Of a DNA stretch of 64,000 nucleotides, positions 59,442 through 64,000 are shown piece after piece (the stretch's first letter is position 1; the number at the start of each line of letters is the position of its first letter). Both the position numbers and the translations under genes were made by a program. The notes beneath the pieces are model-generated. The model was given only the letters and a program-made list of their open reading frames with translations, was not told the origin of the DNA and ran no database searches. The DNA lies in the NCBI GenBank assembly GCA_958348245.1, contig CATVYJ010000004.1, positions 157,356 to 221,355 of the forward strand, read 5' to 3'. The stretch is from an uncultured Veillonellaceae bacterium. GTDB taxonomy: Bacteria; Bacillota; Negativicutes; Veillonellales; Dialisteraceae.

Positions 59442-60575
59442 TTATTGTCCGTGCAGCGTGAAGATGACCAGCTCCCGCCGGCATCCCAGCCGGAAGGGGA
59501 ACCAGCCCCCGTCCCCGCAGCTCACGTACGCGCTGTGCACGCCGTCGCTGTAAAATCCGCGGGTGTATTTGAACGGCGTGAAAACCGGCCGGCCCCCGAT
59601 GCCAAACTGCATGCCGTGGGTGTGGCCCGTGAGGGTGAGCGCCGCGCCCCGGGCGAATCCTTCGTCGATGAGATCCGAATGATGCGCGAGGAAAATCACC
59701 GGCGCGCCTTCGGGAATGCCCGCGAACGCCGCGTCCGCCATGGCATGCATTTCTTCTTCATGGGCCGGCCCCCGCGCCCAGGGATAGTCCGCCCCGGCGA
59801 TGTAGAGCGCGTCCCCGCCGCGGTAGACGGCGGTGTGCGCATTTTCAAGGATGGGCACGCCCGCCCCGGCAAATCCCGGCCGGATCGCTTCCCGCCCGCG
59901 GTAATATTCGTGGTTGCCCCAGATAAAGAGGATGCCATCCGCAAAGTCCCGCTTCCGGGACTTCATGATGCGCGCCGCATCCCCCATCTGCCGCGTGTCG
60001 TCGATGAGATCCCCCGTAATGACCGCCAGGTCCGCCCCTTTCACGCCCGCCGCGCCGAGAGCCGCGTCCAGATCGTCGCAGCGGTAGTACGGCCCGATGT
60101 GCGTATCCGAGAGCTGGGCGATGCGGTACCCTTCAAACGACGCGGGCAGCCCCGGCACCACGACGGATACCTCGTGGATTTCCTCCACGGCGTTGCCCTT
60201 CGTGACGCCCAGAAGGCCCCCTCCGAGCAGCGCCACCGCGCACACGCCTCCCAGCCACCGCGCCGGGCGCCGCGTCCGGCGGAACAGCGAAGCCAGCGCC
60301 GCCGCGCCGAGCGGGAGCACCCCCGCAAAGCCCGCCGTCACGAGCGCACACGACCCGTAGGCCAGCGCCGAAACGAGCCACCCCGCGTCCACGTAGCCGC
60401 AGCCGTACCACCAGTACATCTCCTGCGCGCCGTAAAAGAGCGCCGCCCCGAGAAGCGCCCACAGCCACCACCACTTCCGGCGGAAAAGCACCCCGAGAAA
60501 CGCGCCGTTCAGAAAGCCCGCGGCCGTCACCGCCAGCGTAATCGTGAAAAATGCAAATGTCGGTCCGTGATTCAT
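59442..60575 (-). CDS. Membrane-anchored metallophosphoesterase (second copy)
   Basis: 377 residues. About four membrane helices (1-~125) precede the calcineurin-type domain with AQLSDTHIGPYY (~155), VITGDLIDD (~185), IWGNHEYY (~220) and LTGHTHGMQFG (~310). Paralogous in layout to the gene at 36.4-37.6 kb. Substrate unknown. Last gene of HD-NUDIX-mutY-phosphoesterase, 12 nt after mutY. Confidence 0.86.
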   Translation of the reverse strand: MNHGPTFAFFTITLAVTAAGFLNGAFLGVLFRRKWWWLWALLGAALFYGAQEMYWWYGCGYVDAGWLVSALAYGSCALVTAGFAGVLPLGAAALASLFRRTRRPARWLGGVCAVALLGGGLLGVTKGNAVEEIHEVSVVVPGLPASFEGYRIAQLSDTHIGPYYRCDDLDAALGAAGVKGADLAVITGDLIDDTRQMGDAARIMKSRKRDFADGILFIWGNHEYYRGREAIRPGFAGAGVPILENAHTAVYRGGDALYIAGADYPWARGPAHEEEMHAMADAAFAGIPEGAPVIFLAHHSDLIDEGFARGAALTLTGHTHGMQFGIGGRPVFTPFKYTRGFYSDGVHSAYVSCGDGGWFPFRLGCRRELVIFTLHGQ

Positions 60576-60587
60576 GAGCGCCTCCCC

Positions 60588-61619
60588 TTACACCACCGCG
60601 GCGAGCCGCGCATGCGGCCCCGCGAGAGGGATGCGCCGGAGCTCCTCCCGCGTGAACCGCCGCCATTCCCCGCCCGCGGGGTCCTCCGCGCCGTCCATGC
60701 GGTACGCCCGCATGTGCCAGATGCGGTGCGTGAAGACGTGCGTGTGCGACCACATAAAGTCTTCTACAGGCGCGTGGAGCAGCGCCTCCAGCGCCGCCCG
60801 GCTCCTGTCCGCGTCCGCTTCCAGCGCCATGGGAAATTCCCACATATTCGCCAGCATGCCCCGCGCAGGCCGGCGGTGCAGGAGAAACGTCCCGTCCCGC
60901 TCCGCCACGGCGCACGCCGCGTACCATTCCGTCTGAGGCTTCTTCTTCGTCCTCACGGGCAGCTCCGCCTCCCGGCCCTGCCGCAGCGCTTCGCACACGC
61001 CCCGGAGAGGGCACGCCGCGCACCGGGGTCGCTTCGGGATGCACACCTCCGCGCCGAGATCCATGAGCGCTTCATTGAAATCCCCCGGCCGGTCCGCGGG
61101 AATCGTCTCCTCCGCAAGACGCGCGATGCGCTTCCGTCCCGCGCTCTTCAGGATATCGTCCGTCACCGCGTAAAGCCGGGCGTACACGCGGAGCACGTTT
61201 CCATCCACCGCGGGCGTCCGCGCCCCGTACGCGATGGACGCCACCGCTCCCGCCGTGTAGTCCCCGATGCCGGGGAGCGCCCGGATGGCCGCCGGGTCCC
61301 GGGGCATAACGCCGCCGTACGTCTCCGCGATGACCTGCGCCGCCTTGTGGATATTCCGCGCCCGGCTGTAGTATCCCAGCCCCTGCCACGCGTGCAGCAC
61401 CTCCGCCTCGTCCGCGCGGGCCACGTCGCCGATCGTGGGAAACCGCTCCATCCACGACGCGAAGTACGGCTTCACCGCCTCCGTGCGCGTCTGCTGGAGC
61501 ATGATCTCCGAAATCCACACGTGGTAGGGATTCCGCGGATGCGACTCCCGCCAGGGCAGATCCCGGCGGTGCGCGTCAAACCACGCGAGCAGCGTCCGCG
61601 GCCAATCCTTATTCTCCAA
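60588..61619 (-). CDS. mutY: Adenine DNA glycosylase MutY
   Basis: Removes adenine mispaired with 8-oxoguanine. It has 343 residues. The catalytic residues are E38 (ISEIMLQQTR) and D139 (TPAVDGNVLRV). The helix-hairpin-helix is LPGIGDYTAGAV. The [4Fe-4S] cysteines are C193, C200, C203 and C209. The C-terminal NUDIX-like domain that reads 8-oxoG starts at ~230. It overlaps the NUDIX gene by 11 nt, an 8-oxoguanine-defence pairing. Confidence 0.95.
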   Translation of the reverse strand: MENKDWPRTLLAWFDAHRRDLPWRESHPRNPYHVWISEIMLQQTRTEAVKPYFASWMERFPTIGDVARADEAEVLHAWQGLGYYSRARNIHKAAQVIAETYGGVMPRDPAAIRALPGIGDYTAGAVASIAYGARTPAVDGNVLRVYARLYAVTDDILKSAGRKRIARLAEETIPADRPGDFNEALMDLGAEVCIPKRPRCAACPLRGVCEALRQGREAELPVRTKKKPQTEWYAACAVAERDGTFLLHRRPARGMLANMWEFPMALEADADRSRAALEALLHAPVEDFMWSHTHVFTHRIWHMRAYRMDGAEDPAGGEWRRFTREELRRIPLAGPHARLAAVV

Positions 61620-62088
61620 AGCGCACCTCCTGAAACTCCGTACCCGTCACATGGTCGCCGTCCGCGGCGAAATACACCGTGCCCCGGATCTTCTTTCCCC
61701 CCAGCACCATGGGCAGCCAGATTTTATCCGCCTCCCACATCTCATCGTACGGGAGCGCATCCGGCGTAAACCACCGCGGCTCCATCTCCTCCGACCGGCG
61801 GGGCTCGCCCGTCCAGACACGCGCGAAATACACCAGCCCCGCGTGCGACCAGGACATATCCGAAGGCTGGCAGAAATACAGATCCGCCGCGAGGGTAAGC
61901 GACAGCGGATCCGCCCTGAGCCCGCACTCCTCGAAGAGCTCCCGCGCGGCGCACTGGCGCATGGTCTCCCCCGCCTCGAGCTTTCCGCCGAATCCGTTCC
62001 ATTTCCCGCATCCCATGCCGCGCCGCTTCCGGCCGAGCAGCACCGCGCCGTCCGCGCGGATCGGATACACCAGCGACGTGTCACGCAT
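61609..62088 (-). CDS. NUDIX hydrolase, MutT/MTH1-like
   Basis: 159 residues. NUDIX box GGKLEAGETMRQCAARELFEECGL with all catalytic glutamates. WNGFGGKLE and FTPDALPYDEMWEADKIWLP resemble MTH1, so 8-oxo-dGTP is a likely substrate. The ATG at 62088 overlaps the HD gene by 8 nt; GGAG is about 10 nt upstream. With mutY it would form a GO-repair unit. Confidence 0.88.
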   Translation of the reverse strand: MRDTSLVYPIRADGAVLLGRKRRGMGCGKWNGFGGKLEAGETMRQCAARELFEECGLRADPLSLTLAADLYFCQPSDMSWSHAGLVYFARVWTGEPRRSEEMEPRWFTPDALPYDEMWEADKIWLPMVLGGKKIRGTVYFAADGDHVTGTEFQEVRFGE

Positions 62089-62590
62089 GGTTCGGATACT
62101 CCTCGAAATACAGCGCCCGGAAGAGCCGCTTCCCCGTCTCCGTCTTATACAGCCGGCGGTACAGCGCCTCATTGCGCTTCCGGTCCGCGCCGTCCTCGTA
62201 CTGATTCACCAGCATGTCCGCCTCGGCGAGAATCTGCGCGTCCGGCCCGTCGATCGAGCCGTACGAATGGTGATGCCCCACCAGCCACAGGATGCGCTCC
62301 GCATCCTCCGGTGCAAAGCCCAGCGCGTGCAGCATGGGCTCCGCCTCCGCCGGCCCCAGATCCTCCTGGATCTTTCCGTCGTTCCGGCCGAAGCGCCGCT
62401 CCCCCTCGTGGATGCCGATGTCGTGCACATACGCCGCGGCCTCCAGCCGGAGCATCGTCCGCTCATCCAGCCCCTCCGCGAGGCCGATGAGCCGCGCGAA
62501 ATCGTGCACCTTCAGAAAATGATGGATCCGCTTCGGATCCCCCTTGTCATACTCGATCATGGCCATGGCCAGCCTGTCCAGCAGCGTCAT
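62081..62590 (-). CDS. HD-domain protein
   Basis: 169 residues, HD phosphohydrolase fold. Metal ligands are in VHDFARL, AAYVHDIGIHEGE (HD pair, ~53) and VGHHHSYGS, then ILAEADMLVNQYED. The substrate may be a nucleotide, but this is not established. The ATG at 62590 has GGAGG 8 nt upstream. First gene of HD-NUDIX-mutY-phosphoesterase. Confidence 0.85.
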   Translation of the reverse strand: MTLLDRLAMAMIEYDKGDPKRIHHFLKVHDFARLIGLAEGLDERTMLRLEAAAYVHDIGIHEGERRFGRNDGKIQEDLGPAEAEPMLHALGFAPEDAERILWLVGHHHSYGSIDGPDAQILAEADMLVNQYEDGADRKRNEALYRRLYKTETGKRLFRALYFEEYPNHA

Positions 62591-62667
62591 GCACACCGCC
62601 TCCTTTTCTATCGCCCCTTATTATACAGGAACGGCGCGGGGATTGCGCCCCTTCCGGAAAAAAGGCA

Positions 62668-62700
62668 GCAAAAAACCGGCGGGGTCTCCCCTGCCGGTCT
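62668..62700 (-). terminator. Intrinsic terminator after rpsR
   Basis: Minus-strand ACCGGCAGGGG-AGAC-CCCGCCGGT stem (one bulge) followed by TTTTTG. Confidence 0.85.
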
Positions 62701-62710
62701 TCTCCGGAAA

Positions 62711-62944
62711 TCAGTCTGCGCTGAACGGAAGCAGAGCGATCGCTCTCGCTCTCTTGATGGCCAGATTGATCTTGCGCTGATGTTTCGCGCAGGTCCCCGT
62801 AATGCGGCGGGGCAGAATCTTGCCGCGTTCAGAAATGAAGTGACGCAGCGTCGCCACGTCCTTGTAGTCCAGCGTGTCGATGTGATCGACGCAGCACTGG
62901 CAGACCTTTCTTCTCGGTCTTCTGATTCTATCTCTCTTGTTCAT
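62711..62944 (-). CDS. rpsR: 30S ribosomal protein S18
   Basis: 77 residues, typical. It has DYKDVATLRHFISERGKILPRRITGTCAKHQRKI. The N-terminal VCQCCVDH and the later C give the cysteine-containing, zinc-type form of S18. Third gene of rpsF-ssb-rpsR. Confidence 0.97.
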   Translation of the reverse strand: MNKRDRIRRPRRKVCQCCVDHIDTLDYKDVATLRHFISERGKILPRRITGTCAKHQRKINLAIKRARAIALLPFSAD

Positions 62945-62961
62945 GGTGTGTCCTCCGTGTC

Positions 62962-63405
62962 TTAGAACGGAATATCCTCATCCGTTCTGGATGTTCCGAA
63001 CTGATTGAAATTACCTCTGGACTGACTGAATCCACTGGGCTGAGCATACCCTCCCATATCCTGCGCCGGCTGCTGGCTGTGCGGCATGCCGATGGGCAGC
63101 GCGATCAGATTGGCCGTCACTTCCGTGACATAGCGCTTCTGACCATCCTGAGTTTCATAGGAGCGGGAAGAATAACGCCCTTCAACGAATACGCGGGTTC
63201 CCTTTTTCAGCTGATTGCCCACCGCTTCCGCCAGCGAGCCCCAGGCCACCACATTGATGAAATCCGTGAGCTCTCTCTGCTCTCCGGTGGGCGCACTGTA
63301 CGTACGGTTGACGGCGACGCTGAAAGAGGCCACCGCTCTTCCGGTCTTCGTGGCGCGCATCTGCGGGTCTCTCGTCAGATTTCCCATAATCTGTACTGAA
63401 TTCAT
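62962..63405 (-). CDS. ssb: Single-stranded DNA-binding protein
   Basis: 147 residues. OB fold from MNSVQIMGNLTRDPQMRATKTG to TANLIALP (~110), then a Gly/Gln/Ser-rich linker, ending with the acidic tip DEDIPF that recruits RecO, PriA and others. Flanked by rpsF and rpsR as in most Bacillota. Confidence 0.96.
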   Translation of the reverse strand: MNSVQIMGNLTRDPQMRATKTGRAVASFSVAVNRTYSAPTGEQRELTDFINVVAWGSLAEAVGNQLKKGTRVFVEGRYSSRSYETQDGQKRYVTEVTANLIALPIGMPHSQQPAQDMGGYAQPSGFSQSRGNFNQFGTSRTDEDIPF

Positions 63406-63420
63406 CGTCTCGTCTCCTGA

Positions 63421-63705
63421 TTAGTCATCCAATTTGATAATGATATGACGGATAATTTCTTCGTGAATCTTGATGACACGGTCGAGCTCTCTGATCTGAG
63501 CGGGGTCAGCCTGGAAATCGATGACCACATAGTAGCCTTCGGTCTGGTGCTTCACTTCGTAAGCGAGCTGACGCTTGCCCCATTCATCTTCCTTGTCGAT
63601 GGTGCCGCCGATCTTGCCGATGGTGTTCTTTACGAGCTCCACGGCAGATTTAATAACTTCATCATCTGCAACGTTCACGATGAACATGACTTCATACTTC
63701 TTCAT
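63421..63705 (-). CDS. rpsF: 30S ribosomal protein S6
   Basis: 94 residues, standard. KKYEVMFIVN opens the ferredoxin-like fold; EDEWGKRQLAYEVKHQTEGYYVVIDF is the family core. The ATG at 63705 is chosen because GGAGG lies 7 nt upstream. Partner of S18 in the 30S platform, and first gene of the operon. Confidence 0.96.
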   Translation of the reverse strand: MKKYEVMFIVNVADDEVIKSAVELVKNTIGKIGGTIDKEDEWGKRQLAYEVKHQTEGYYVVIDFQADPAQIRELDRVIKIHEEIIRHIIIKLDD

Positions 63706-63722
63706 ACTGTCGCCTCCTTCTT

Positions 63723-63760
63723 GGACCTGTGTCCCCCGCATTCCGGGGGCTGGAAGTGCC
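63723..63760 (-). promoter_or_regulatory. Candidate S6:S18 autoregulatory leader
   Basis: Minus-strand leader with CCCCC-GGAATG-CGGGGG hairpin, preceded by GGCACTTCCAG and followed by GACACAGGTCC. rpsF leaders in many bacteria carry an S6:S18-binding hairpin with a CCG element, and CCG is present here. A match to that RNA motif is plausible but unproven. Confidence 0.45.
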
Positions 63761-63779
63761 TAAAACATTAGACCTAAAT

Positions 63780-63808
63780 ATTATACACAAACGCCCCCGC
63801 CCGCGCAA
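63780..63808 (-). promoter_or_regulatory. Promoter of rpsF-ssb-rpsR
   Basis: Minus-strand TTGCGC (63803-63808) and TATAAT (63780-63785) at 17 bp. Confidence 0.75.
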
Positions 63809-63851
63809 GGAAAATTTTCGATAAAATACAGCCATTTTTCCTGCATGAAAT

Positions 63852-64000
63852 CCATTACTCTGCCTATGCGGCAGTTCACATCCGCGACGGTCTCCGGCGT
63901 GTATGGTACATTTTCTAAGCTGCCTATGCGGCAGTTCACTTCACGTCTGATTTCTTCAGGCGCAGCATCTCTTTCTAAGCTGCCTATGCGGCAGTTCACA
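63852..64000 (-). CRISPR. Leader-distal end of a type I-F-like CRISPR array
   Basis: Two full 28-nt repeats (63912-63939 and 63972-63999) are identical; a third at 63852-63879 keeps the 19-20 bases of one side and is degenerate on the other. Spacers are 32 nt each (63880-63911 and 63940-63971). On the minus strand the repeat reads GTGAACTGCCGCATAGGCAG then CTTAGAAA, with the CTGCC/GGCAG stem and CTTAGAAA end typical of the type I-F repeats cut by Cas6f. The degenerate copy is the terminal repeat, so the array is transcribed on the minus strand from beyond 64000. No cas gene is in the window. Confidence 0.93.

Noticed and set aside
36368..60575. The two membrane metallophosphoesterases as a recent duplication
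   Set aside because: They share layout and motifs but differ in membrane helices and most residues; an old family relationship is enough.
63781..63999. 72-codon open frame on the minus strand with repeated NCRIG units
   Set aside because: It is simply the CRISPR repeats read as protein; the repeat period and spacers explain it.

Overview
The window is a GC-rich bacterial chromosome segment with tightly packed, often overlapping genes, strong Shine-Dalgarno sites and abundant intrinsic terminators. Its blocks are those of Bacillota: phoH-ybeY-cdd-era-recO, rlmB-yacP, scpA/scpB-rluB, cmk-plsC-ispH/rpsA fusion, der-plsY-gpsA, rsmD-coaD and rpsF-ssb-rpsR. The class III ribonucleotide reductase and many radical-SAM, flavin and DUF362 proteins suggest an anaerobe. 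The high GC content and the ispH-S1 fusion fit an anaerobic clostridial or Negativicutes-like lineage, but no marker here settles the family, so this placement is inference.

Layout. 0-5.7 kb (minus): 3' truncated RNase R behind secG, then yacP and rlmB, then a PLP fold-III amino acid decarboxylase. 5.8-6.6 kb: a single crotonase gene. 6.7-12.5 kb (minus): recO, CNNM protein, era, cdd, ybeY, phoH and a radical SAM gene, nearly all overlapping. 12.6-17.9 kb: nadE (plus), then a DEAD-box helicase, a coiled-coil protein, coaD and rsmD (minus). 17.9-27.8 kb (minus): gpsA, plsY, der, then ispH/rpsA, plsC, cmk, a flavoprotein, rluB, scpB and scpA. 27.9-32.5 kb: cysteine desulfidase diverging from nrdG-nrdD. 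32.6-40.3 kb: an envelope/redox cluster with three DUF362 paralogues, a flavodoxin lipoprotein, a permease, a metallophosphoesterase and two small oxidoreductase-type genes. 40.4-42.6 kb: cyclophilin-like, MerR-like, LysR and GtrA-like genes.

42.65-44.67 kb is a clearly AT-rich island with one Schlafen-AlbA/GHKL-type gene, abutting the 3' end of tRNA-Ala(GGC). It looks acquired. 44.8-51.9 kb: HAD phosphatase, secreted esterase, MalY-type C-S lyase, DUF3006 plus ComEC-like hydrolase, the nnr/acpS pair and rpsT. 52-59.3 kb is a peptide/amidohydrolase region: AbgT-type transporter with two M20 peptidases in one operon, YjiH/YjiG membrane proteins, and a third M20 peptidase. 59.4-63.8 kb (minus): metallophosphoesterase, mutY, NUDIX, HD, then rpsF-ssb-rpsR. 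The window ends in the leader-distal end of a CRISPR array whose 28-nt repeats are of the type I-F kind; the cas genes are not in the window.

Most genes are housekeeping. The features most worth a second look are the type I-F array end running into the rpsF operon, the AlbA island at the tRNA, the DUF362 cluster, the NrdD-glutaredoxin fusion, structured leaders upstream of abgT, yjiH and the helicase, and an almost identical 80-nt tract shared by two otherwise diverged tandem M20 genes.
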